From assembly GCA_002425825.1 (NCBI GenBank), contig DIMZ01000150.1, positions 193-5,696 of the forward strand: a DNA stretch of 5,504 nucleotides, read 5' to 3'. Numbering within the stretch: position 1 is the first letter of the stretch; each line of letters opens with the position of its first letter. The notes under the pieces were generated by a model, which was given only the letters and a program-made list of their open reading frames with translations, made no database searches and was not told where the DNA came from. Shown here piece by piece: positions 1 to 5,504 of this stretch. The stretch comes from Cloacimonetes bacterium UBA5553 (lineage in GTDB: Bacteria; Cloacimonadota; Cloacimonadia; Cloacimonadales; Cloacimonadaceae). A program made the position numbers and the translations under genes.

Positions 1-1
1 C

Positions 2-9
2 AAGGAGGT
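2..9 (+). promoter_or_regulatory. Strong Shine-Dalgarno of the GspC/PilP-like gene
   Basis: AAGGAGGT is a full-length match to the usual anti-Shine-Dalgarno end of 16S rRNA and lies 5 bases before the ATG at 15. It fixes that start codon. It is the strongest ribosome binding site in the window. The upstream gene and the promoter lie outside the window. Confidence 0.85.
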
Positions 10-14
10 ATAGT

Positions 15-554
15 ATGCAACTGAGATTTGTAAAAGACCTGGCTATTGCCTTAATAGTTATCCTTCTTTTTGCTTTGGGCTTAAGGCTGTTTGCTATAGA
101 ACGCGGTTGGTCTAAGATACCGCTAAAGTCGGTGCACACCAAAGAATCTGTTTCGGATACTCTGCTGAACAAGATAAAGACTATTGAAAACTCGATTCAA
201 GATCGTAAGATGTTCGTATTTGGCTCGAATAGAGATCCATTGAGACAGGGGAACATAATAAAAGACAAGGCAGACCGCGAAAGTGAATTCTTAGAACAGC
301 TAAGAAACACATTCAGGCTTGCTACGGTAGCCAGAGATGAACATGGTAATCGCATTGCCTTTATAGAGTATCGCGATCAGATTCATGAAGCACGAATTGG
401 CCAAGTTGTGGAAGGACGGAGAATATTGGATATTGGGAGTAGCACCATACGCTATTCTTACAATGGTATAACCTCCACCACAGAACTTGCACCTCGTCCC
501 GAAAAACCAACCGAAGAAACCCGAACTGCCACTGGCACAAGCGGGAACTGGTAA
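15..554 (+). CDS. GspC/PilP-like inner-membrane protein of a T2SS/T4P machine
   Basis: This 179-residue protein probably connects the inner-membrane assembly platform to the periplasmic domains of the secretin encoded next. Visible in the sequence: a short charged N-terminus (MQLRFVKD), one hydrophobic membrane segment at about residues 9-27, and then a polar periplasmic part. Residues 72-75 (NRDP) resemble the conserved Arg-Asp/Asn-Pro turn that precedes the homology region of GspC and PilP. Residues 97-157 look like the beta-rich homology region: a core FRLATVARDEHGNRIAFIEY, then ARIGQVVEGRRILDIG and a closing YSYNG. The tail (158-179) is rich in Pro, Thr and Glu. The membrane anchor is GspC-like, since classical PilP is a lipoprotein, while the small size and the absence of a PDZ or coiled-coil C-terminus are PilP-like. 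The family is inferred from domain pattern and context because sequence identity in this family is low. The secretin gene follows 27 bases downstream, which suggests co-transcription. Confidence 0.72.
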   Translation: MQLRFVKDLAIALIVILLFALGLRLFAIERGWSKIPLKSVHTKESVSDTLLNKIKTIENSIQDRKMFVFGSNRDPLRQGNIIKDKADRESEFLEQLRNTFRLATVARDEHGNRIAFIEYRDQIHEARIGQVVEGRRILDIGSSTIRYSYNGITSTTELAPRPEKPTEETRTATGTSGNW

Positions 555-571
555 GATTATAATATGATACT

Positions 572-576
572 GGGAG
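572..576 (+). promoter_or_regulatory. Ribosome binding site that selects the secretin start
   Basis: GGGAG lies 5 bases before the ATG at 582. The earlier in-frame ATG at 564 has only AT-rich sequence before it (GATTATAAT) and no convincing Shine-Dalgarno. This site therefore favours 582 as the start and removes six residues (MILGVN) that would sit awkwardly before a signal peptide. Confidence 0.6.
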
Positions 577-581
577 TAAAT

Positions 582-1994
582 ATGAAACACATGCTTTTAA
601 CAAAGCGTTATCTAGTAGTAACAATGATTCTTGTTCTACTTGCGGGTGCATCAATCCTAGGTGCCCAAGTTGCCAGGAATCCCGTTTTAGACACAAAGGT
701 AACATTCTCGGCTGATGATGCTACCTTATCGTCCGTGGTGAAGGCCTTATCTCGCCTGAGTGGCACCAACATAGTGGTAGCTGTTGACTTGGGAACCGGT
801 ACAACCAGCCCTTCCGGCTCTACTTCAAAAGAAGAGCCAAGAGTTACCATCAATGTTAAAGATGTTGGCATCGAAACTGCCGTTTCATTAGTCGCCCGTT
901 CTGTTGGTTACTCATATAGGGTAATCGGTGGTCACACTTTCCTTGTTGGTCAGAAGCAGAACATAATGGAAGAAGTGGGTGAGAAGAGCAACATAATCTT
1001 CTTAAACAATCTTGATGCCAAAAAAGTGGCAGCTTCATTGCAGAACACAGGATTACAGATTACCCCTCTGGAAGGTCAGAATGCCGTTATGGTGTATGGC
1101 AATCCTGATTCATTTAAAGATGTTCAGGAGTTGTTATATTCAATAGACTCAAAGCAAGAACAGGTTGAAATCCGCGTTCGTCTTATAGAAATACATCTCA
1201 CCAATGCCAAGAAATATGGAATCGACTGGAGCCGTTTGAATCATCTTACTACCATACTGGCAGAAGACCCAGTTAATGCACAAGGCGCAGGGCTTCCTTA
1301 TGATTACACTGATGTAACAGGTTATCTGCCTCATGGCAGCCCCAATGATTTTGGCAAGGTGCCGGATGAGCAATACTTCCAAAGAATTAATGGTTTCAAT
1401 GACATCGGTCATTTCAGCCGTCAGTTAACAGCTTTCGACGTAACAATCGATTGGTTGCTTGAAAACAATGCCGCCAAGCTCTTAACCGACACCCGCGTAA
1501 CAGCTCTTAATGGCGAGCTTGCCGAGATGCACATTGGTGAGATTGTCCCCTTCGTGGTTATGAACCAGGACAAGCAAGTTCAGGTTGAACGCGAGCAGGT
1601 AGGTATCCTGTTAAAAGTAGTCCCCAAGGTTAATCAGAGTGGAGACATAACCATGGAGATCAATCCTGAAGTAAGCTCCATCACTGAGTTGGTTGGTGGT
1701 TATATTCCTCGTTCCAAGGTTCGTAGAGTTACTTCCACAGTTACCGTCCCCAATGAGCACAAGATAATCGTTGGCGGATTGCTGAATTCAACTGTGATGC
1801 AAAAAACCAACAAGCTTCCTTTGTTGGGTGACTTGCCCTTCATCGGCAAGGTCTTCCAGCATCGTTATGAAGTGGTAGAAAACACCGATCTTATTATCGA
1901 AATCACCCCTCGTCTGGTTTCCATGAACGAGAAAGCTCCCGAAGTAAAATTGGATGAACGCCTTACTCGCACCCTCATCCAATACGAAGATTAA
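582..1994 (+). CDS. Outer-membrane secretin (PilQ/GspD family), compact form
   Basis: The 470-residue product is predicted to oligomerise into the outer-membrane channel of a T2SS or T4P machine. The start at 582 is chosen over the in-frame ATG at 564 for its Shine-Dalgarno and because it gives a clean signal peptide: basic MKHMLLTKR, a hydrophobic stretch to about residue 27, and likely cleavage near GAQ-VA. Residues 40-123 resemble an STN/N0-type domain (VTFSADDATLSSVVKALS at the start, VGYSYRVIGGHTFLVG at the end), interrupted by a Gly/Ser/Thr loop at 69-86. Residues 136-189 form one secretin N-type domain. The secretin core spans about 193-446, from QEQVEIRVRLIEIHL to DLIIEITPRLV. The family signature KLPLLGDLPFIGKVF lies at about 411-425. 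Only one N-type repeat follows the STN-like domain, so the protein is shorter than GspD or PilQ (usually 600-750 residues), and it lacks AMIN domains and an obvious C-terminal pilotin-binding extension. The family call is firm. Whether it serves T2SS or T4P is undecided. Confidence 0.93.
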   Translation: MKHMLLTKRYLVVTMILVLLAGASILGAQVARNPVLDTKVTFSADDATLSSVVKALSRLSGTNIVVAVDLGTGTTSPSGSTSKEEPRVTINVKDVGIETAVSLVARSVGYSYRVIGGHTFLVGQKQNIMEEVGEKSNIIFLNNLDAKKVAASLQNTGLQITPLEGQNAVMVYGNPDSFKDVQELLYSIDSKQEQVEIRVRLIEIHLTNAKKYGIDWSRLNHLTTILAEDPVNAQGAGLPYDYTDVTGYLPHGSPNDFGKVPDEQYFQRINGFNDIGHFSRQLTAFDVTIDWLLENNAAKLLTDTRVTALNGELAEMHIGEIVPFVVMNQDKQVQVEREQVGILLKVVPKVNQSGDITMEINPEVSSITELVGGYIPRSKVRRVTSTVTVPNEHKIIVGGLLNSTVMQKTNKLPLLGDLPFIGKVFQHRYEVVENTDLIIEITPRLVSMNEKAPEVKLDERLTRTLIQYED

Positions 1995-2001
1995 GAGGAG
2001 G
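1994..2001 (+). promoter_or_regulatory. Shine-Dalgarno of the Ig-like lipoprotein gene
   Basis: AGAGGAGG overlaps the last base of the secretin stop codon and lies 8 bases before the ATG at 2010. The overlap ties translation of the lipoprotein gene closely to the end of the secretin gene, and supports one transcript and possible translational coupling. Confidence 0.75.
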
Positions 2002-2009
2002 AACAATAG

Positions 2010-4292
2010 ATGAGAAAGTTCAAATCTATAATGCCCATTCTAACCTTGATGCTGGTCATCTTGGTAAGCTTCACTGCAAGCTGCGATAAAAGGAATCCAC
2101 CTCCAATTATACCGGCAGTTCCTGCACCCCCGCCACTTTCTGATTTGCGCGTTATTACCCGCATTTGGTCTAATCCTGAGTTTATCTATCAGGATAACAA
2201 TATAACCTATGCCAACATTCATGTAGAAGTGAAAGACGGTGAAGGCTTTGGTGTGCACAATCAGATAGTTCAGTTTAGAACCAATCTGGGACGCATCCTG
2301 GCAAACGTACCCACAGACAGCACAGGTGTGGCAAGAACCACATTCTGGGATGATGGACAAGTGGGTATGGCAAAGATCTTCGCCGAAGTGCGTAAATATC
2401 ACGCTTCCGTAACCGACTCACTGGTAGCATCAAGCAAAGATTCTATTATGGTTGAGATTAAGCCTATTCCGCAAATCTCATCCATCCAGCTTAATTTGCC
2501 TGGTGAAGAAGTAAACGACCCCTATAAGATGAATGTGATGCAAACCATACCCGTAACAGAAAAACCTATTAATAGCGAAGGCAACATTGTTCCTAATAAC
2601 ACCCTTGTTACCTTCACTTGCGATAAGGGAAGATTCATAGACGCTGCTGGTAATGAGATTGGTCGTTCAACGGTTGCCTCAACCGTAAACGGACTTGCTG
2701 CTGTCAGATATAGCTCATGGACTACATCTACTACCGGAATGGCTAACGAGACTATTACGGCTGCCATTGGCGGTGTGTCGAAAACCCGTGAGATACAGAT
2801 CAGACCCGGACGACCAGCTATGATAGACCTTCGTTCTTTTGTGCAAGTTGGCACAGAGATGATAGAAGCTGATACGAGCTTTGTTGGCAGCCCCAATCAC
2901 ATCTTTATGAGAGCAGGTCTTACAGACGTGTATAGCAACAATTGTCCAACTCAGCCGGTAAGATTTACTACCGATATCGGGTCTTTCATAAATACCACCC
3001 AGTCGGTTACCATAAATTCTGGTTTAGATGGTGTTGCCCAAGTTCGTTTCACACCCGGATTATCTGCCGGTGCTGCCCAAATAAAGGCTTTCGCCAATGG
3101 TGATACGCTATCAGCAATCACGATATTTAACATTACTTCAGATGAGATTCACTCAATTAGCTTCACTCAGTCGGATCAGATTAACCTGAACGTAGCCAAT
3201 ACAGGTGGATTACAGTCTGCTATACTTAGAGTTAAGCTTAGAGATATTAACGGTAATCTTATCAATTCAGCCGATTCTGTGTATTTCAAGATTGTAAATA
3301 CCAATGCTCCTTTTGGTGCAAATCTAAACAACCAAGCTCAAACTGACTCTGTATTGGTAATCTCCAATGGAGGTGAAGCCCAAATCTCGGTAAACAGCGG
3401 CACTGCTTCCGGTATGCTTAAGATACGAGCTTCGATTAAAAAAGGCAACAAGTATGTCTATGCTCTGAAGACAAATACCGTTATCCATGCCGGGCCTCCA
3501 GCTCCTGCCCCATTTGGAATAGTACCTTTCCTTCCTGCATTCAATACCGGTACTAACATAGGTGGCGGTCTCTGGAGAATGATTGCCGGTGCCATGGTGA
3601 AAGATATCCACAACAACCCTGTAGATAAGGGTACTGCCGTTTGGTTCGAGCTTCTCGATGCTCCCGATTGCACAATTGTTGCCGAGGCTTTTGTGGGCAA
3701 CGTTAGTGCCAATGGCGACTCCTCTGCAGGCGTAGCCTTTACAACCTTCACCTATAGGGGAACATTAACCAATGGCTCGGTAACAATTCGAGCAAACTGC
3801 GGTGATGACCAGTTCGGTAATCCCAACTTTGGAGACACAACCGTTGTCTTACCCCTTAATGATCCCAGATTCGAAATTCAGTCTCAACCCGCAGCCTTGT
3901 ACTTCGATGAAAACCCGCCAGCTCCTGGCAATCCGATTCAATACAAGACCAGTGACATATATTGTATGCTAACAGATGGACAGGGATTGCCTGTTAATGA
4001 TGCGATTATTATGCTACTAAGCACTCGAGGTCAGTTCATTGAAATTCAGGGAATCGAGGGCTTGGGCTTGTATCCGGATAATCCTCCTCAGCCTTGGCGA
4101 ATAATAACTAATCCTCAGGGTGTAGCAAAGGGAAGAATTGCTTGTAAGACGGTAGAAATACCCTTACCCGATCCCCTTACTCAAACACCTGGAACGGCAG
4201 ACGTGCTAATAACCGGACGTATTCTGGGCACCAACGTGCAAGCAAATACTTCCATAACCCTGTTCCGTTACCCCGGCACAGCACCTTGGTAA
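2010..4292 (+). CDS. Large lipoprotein of about six bacterial Ig-like (Big_1/invasin-type) repeats
   Basis: This 760-residue protein is not a recognised core component of T2SS or T4P, and I assign no specific function. It starts with a signal peptide (MRKFKS, then a hydrophobic stretch 7-22) ending at Cys25 in FTASC, a plausible but imperfect lipobox with Thr at -3, followed by Asp at +2. A Pro-rich tether (about 30-42) follows. The rest looks like six beta-sandwich repeats at roughly 47-150, 156-264, 268-375, 380-493, 500-615 and 620-753. A V-x-F strand recurs near 87, 200, 317, 424 and 544, with a related IIML strand at 666-669. A later Gly-x-Ala turn recurs (STGVARTTF, GLAAVRYS, DGVAQVRF, GEAQISV, AGVAFTTF, QGVAKGRI). 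Repeats 1-3 are the clearest and 4-6 are more divergent. C553/C597 and C652/C712 could form disulfides within repeats 5 and 6. Its place 15 bases after the secretin gene suggests an accessory of the machine or an exported surface protein. No membrane segment follows the signal peptide. Confidence 0.85.
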   Translation: MRKFKSIMPILTLMLVILVSFTASCDKRNPPPIIPAVPAPPPLSDLRVITRIWSNPEFIYQDNNITYANIHVEVKDGEGFGVHNQIVQFRTNLGRILANVPTDSTGVARTTFWDDGQVGMAKIFAEVRKYHASVTDSLVASSKDSIMVEIKPIPQISSIQLNLPGEEVNDPYKMNVMQTIPVTEKPINSEGNIVPNNTLVTFTCDKGRFIDAAGNEIGRSTVASTVNGLAAVRYSSWTTSTTGMANETITAAIGGVSKTREIQIRPGRPAMIDLRSFVQVGTEMIEADTSFVGSPNHIFMRAGLTDVYSNNCPTQPVRFTTDIGSFINTTQSVTINSGLDGVAQVRFTPGLSAGAAQIKAFANGDTLSAITIFNITSDEIHSISFTQSDQINLNVANTGGLQSAILRVKLRDINGNLINSADSVYFKIVNTNAPFGANLNNQAQTDSVLVISNGGEAQISVNSGTASGMLKIRASIKKGNKYVYALKTNTVIHAGPPAPAPFGIVPFLPAFNTGTNIGGGLWRMIAGAMVKDIHNNPVDKGTAVWFELLDAPDCTIVAEAFVGNVSANGDSSAGVAFTTFTYRGTLTNGSVTIRANCGDDQFGNPNFGDTTVVLPLNDPRFEIQSQPAALYFDENPPAPGNPIQYKTSDIYCMLTDGQGLPVNDAIIMLLSTRGQFIEIQGIEGLGLYPDNPPQPWRIITNPQGVAKGRIACKTVEIPLPDPLTQTPGTADVLITGRILGTNVQANTSITLFRYPGTAPW

Positions 4293-4307
4293 GATAGATA
4301 ATTGTCA

Positions 4308-4341
4308 GCGGTTAGCGGGTTCAACAGAATCCGCTAACCGT
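4308..4341 (+). terminator. Strong intercistronic hairpin, possible U-less terminator or mRNA stabiliser
   Basis: The arms CGGTTAGCGG (4309-4318) and CCGCTAACCG (4331-4340) are perfect inverted complements. Pairing can continue inward through G-T, T-A, T-A and C-G to a four-base loop (AACA, 4323-4326), and outward by one G-T pair, giving a stem of about 15 pairs. It begins 16 bases after the stop codon of the lipoprotein gene. It lacks the T-run of an intrinsic terminator on either strand (TATGGCAC follows on the plus strand). It may cause partial termination, protect the 3' end of the upstream message from exonucleases, or be a protein-binding palindrome. The structure is seen in the sequence; its role is open. 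Confidence 0.5.
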
Positions 4342-4379
4342 ATGGCACAATCCTTAGAGATAGTGTACAAGTAACAAAG

Positions 4380-4384
4380 AAGGA
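4380..4384 (+). promoter_or_regulatory. Shine-Dalgarno of the assembly ATPase gene
   Basis: AAGGA, within the purine-rich run AAAGAAGGA, lies 7 bases before the ATG at 4392. It supports this start, which is also where homology to the family's N-terminal domain begins. Confidence 0.7.
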
Positions 4385-4391
4385 TATAGTA

Positions 4392-5504
4392 ATGACTTAT
4401 AACCCACAGTTTGCCCGCATTGGCGAAGTATTGGTTCACGAAGCCTACGTTCACGAAGATCAAGTGAAAGAGGCTCTTGTAAAGCAAGGTAACTTTGGCC
4501 TGAAGCTGGGTGAAACCCTTATAAAACTCGGTTATATCACGGAAAGAGAGCTTCTTGTAGCCTTGAATCTTCAGCTTGGATACGACATCGTAGATGAATC
4601 TGAGCTCATGGATCTGGATATAGGCATAGTATCACTTATTCCCGAGCCTTATGCGCTGGAAAACAGAGTAATCGCCCTTCGTGAAGAAGGCGATGGCATT
4701 GTAGTTGCTTTGGCAGACCCGGAAAACCTTACAGTTTTAGACAGCCTTAAAAAGCTGCTTGGCAAAAATATAAAGCCCGAACTAATCGGCGACACAGTAT
4801 TGCACGACACCATCGAAAAGTATTACAAGAGCATAAGAACTACTTCTCAGGTAGAAGATGCTGTTGGTGGCTTTGATTTTGTGGCAGTAGATGAAGATGA
4901 AAACGAGATAACCATTGCTGCTGCCTCAGCCGATGCAGAAGCACCCGTGGTGAAGCTGGTTAATCTTATTATCAATGAAGCCATCAAAGCCGGTGCCACA
5001 GATATTCACATCGAACCTTTGGTAAAAACCTCTCGCGTTCGTTACCGTGTTGATGGAGCCTTGCGCGAGGTAATGACTCCTCCCATCGGAATGCACCCCG
5101 GTGTAATCTCCATTATAAAGGTTATGAGTAAGCTGAATATCGCCGAACGCCGTTTACCTCAAGATGGTCACATTGCCCTGAAGACATCGGTGAAAAGCGT
5201 TGACGTTCGTGTGTCTATCACTCCTACCGTGCTTGGCGAAAAGGTTGTGATGCGTCTTCTGGACAAGGGTGAATTTGGCTTCAAGCTAACCACCCTGGGA
5301 TTCGAGTCTTCAGACATGGATATCTTTAAGAAGATTATCCGTCGTCCCTATGGAATTATTATAGTTTCAGGTCCTACCGGAAGCGGTAAATCTACCTCCT
5401 TGCATGCTGCATTGAAGGAGATTGAAGACATCGAAACTAATATCATCACTGTGGAAGACCCCGTTGAATACCGTCTTGAAGGTATCACTCAGATAGAAAC
5501 CAAA
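4392..5504 (+). CDS. GspE/PilB-type assembly ATPase, 3' end beyond the window
   Basis: The first 371 residues of a cytoplasmic hexameric ATPase that powers pilus or pseudopilus assembly are present. The frame is open to the last base. Residues 9-61 hold two 24-residue motifs separated by five residues, each of R/K-L/I-G...L...Q form, matching the MshEN (GspE_N) domain that binds cyclic di-GMP in some family members. The domain continues to about 146. An acidic linker (about 154-182) leads to the family's middle domain: ATDIHIEP (202-209), RYRVDG (217-222), RRLPQDG (253-259) and PTVLGEKVVMRLLD (278-291). The Walker A motif GPTGSGKST is at 327-335 and the Asp box TVEDPVEY at 353-360. The Walker B motif, the His box and any zinc-binding tetracysteine would lie in roughly 200 missing residues. 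The presence of the MshEN module and the length before Walker A fit an extension ATPase (PilB/GspE) and not a PilT retraction ATPase, which lacks this N-terminus. A 99-base gap with a hairpin separates it from the preceding gene. Confidence 0.95.
   Translation, partial: MTYNPQFARIGEVLVHEAYVHEDQVKEALVKQGNFGLKLGETLIKLGYITERELLVALNLQLGYDIVDESELMDLDIGIVSLIPEPYALENRVIALREEGDGIVVALADPENLTVLDSLKKLLGKNIKPELIGDTVLHDTIEKYYKSIRTTSQVEDAVGGFDFVAVDEDENEITIAAASADAEAPVVKLVNLIINEAIKAGATDIHIEPLVKTSRVRYRVDGALREVMTPPIGMHPGVISIIKVMSKLNIAERRLPQDGHIALKTSVKSVDVRVSITPTVLGEKVVMRLLDKGEFGFKLTTLGFESSDMDIFKKIIRRPYGIIIVSGPTGSGKSTSLHAALKEIEDIETNIITVEDPVEYRLEGITQIETK

Noticed and set aside
564..581. Six extra N-terminal residues of the secretin from the ATG at 564.
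   Set aside because: There is no Shine-Dalgarno before 564, while GGGAG is well placed before the ATG at 582, which also gives a more usual signal peptide.
300..705. Overlapping minus-strand open frames of about 96-114 codons.
   Set aside because: They lie opposite well-supported plus-strand genes, have low-complexity or Cys/Trp-rich translations, and have no convincing ribosome binding sites or recognisable domains.
2522..2896. A minus-strand open frame of 124 codons inside the Ig-like gene.
   Set aside because: It is fully contained in the long plus-strand reading frame whose repeat periodicity and signal peptide are clear. It has no independent support.
1334..2897. The 13-base sequence TGGCAGCCCCAAT occurs at 1334-1346 and again at 2885-2897.
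   Set aside because: Both copies encode Gly-Ser-Pro-Asn in frame in loops of unrelated proteins and the flanks do not match, so this is likely coincidence and shared codon preference.
4302..4330. A possible promoter in the gap before the ATPase: TTGTCA (4302-4307), 17 bases, CAGAAT (4325-4330).
   Set aside because: The spacing is ideal but the -10 box matches only 4 of 6 bases, and the elements overlap the strong hairpin. The match is within what chance gives in such sequence.
4305..4487. A minus-strand open frame of 60 codons across the gap and the ATPase start.
   Set aside because: It runs through the hairpin and the conserved N-terminus of the ATPase on the other strand, and shows no domain or start signal.

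Overview
The window holds a run of four plus-strand genes that look like part of one envelope-spanning secretion or pilus locus of the type II secretion / type IV pilus (T2SS/T4P) superfamily. The order is: a small GspC/PilP-like inner-membrane protein (15-554), a compact secretin (582-1994), a large lipoprotein built from about six bacterial Ig-like repeats (2010-4292), and a GspE/PilB-type assembly ATPase whose 3' end lies beyond the window (4392-5504). A secretin together with a lipoprotein signal indicates a diderm (Gram-negative-type) bacterium. The moderate base composition, the free use of ATA and AGA codons, and the odd mixture of T2SS and T4P traits would suit a poorly characterised phylum such as Cloacimonadota. 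That assignment is a guess from general resemblance and is not shown by the sequence.

Layout: positions 1-14 carry a near-perfect Shine-Dalgarno for the first gene, so an upstream gene probably ends just outside the window. The first three genes are tightly spaced, with gaps of 27 and 15 bases, and each has its own ribosome binding site, which is typical of a single operon. A 99-base gap separates the Ig-like lipoprotein from the ATPase. It contains one strong hairpin (4308-4341) with no following T-run, and then a normal Shine-Dalgarno. No promoter could be supported anywhere in the window, and no RNA gene, mobile element or CRISPR array was seen.

How the parts fit: the GspC/PilP-like protein would link the inner-membrane platform to the periplasmic domains of the secretin, the secretin would form the outer-membrane channel, and the ATPase would drive pilus or pseudopilus assembly from the cytoplasm. 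The Ig-like lipoprotein is not a standard component of either system. It may be an accessory or scaffold of the machine, or a surface protein that the machine exports.

The two most noteworthy points are the unassigned Ig-repeat lipoprotein placed between core machine genes, and a tandem 24-residue motif at the N-terminus of the ATPase. That motif has the spacing of the MshEN cyclic-di-GMP-binding domain, which suggests that the machine is controlled by this second messenger.
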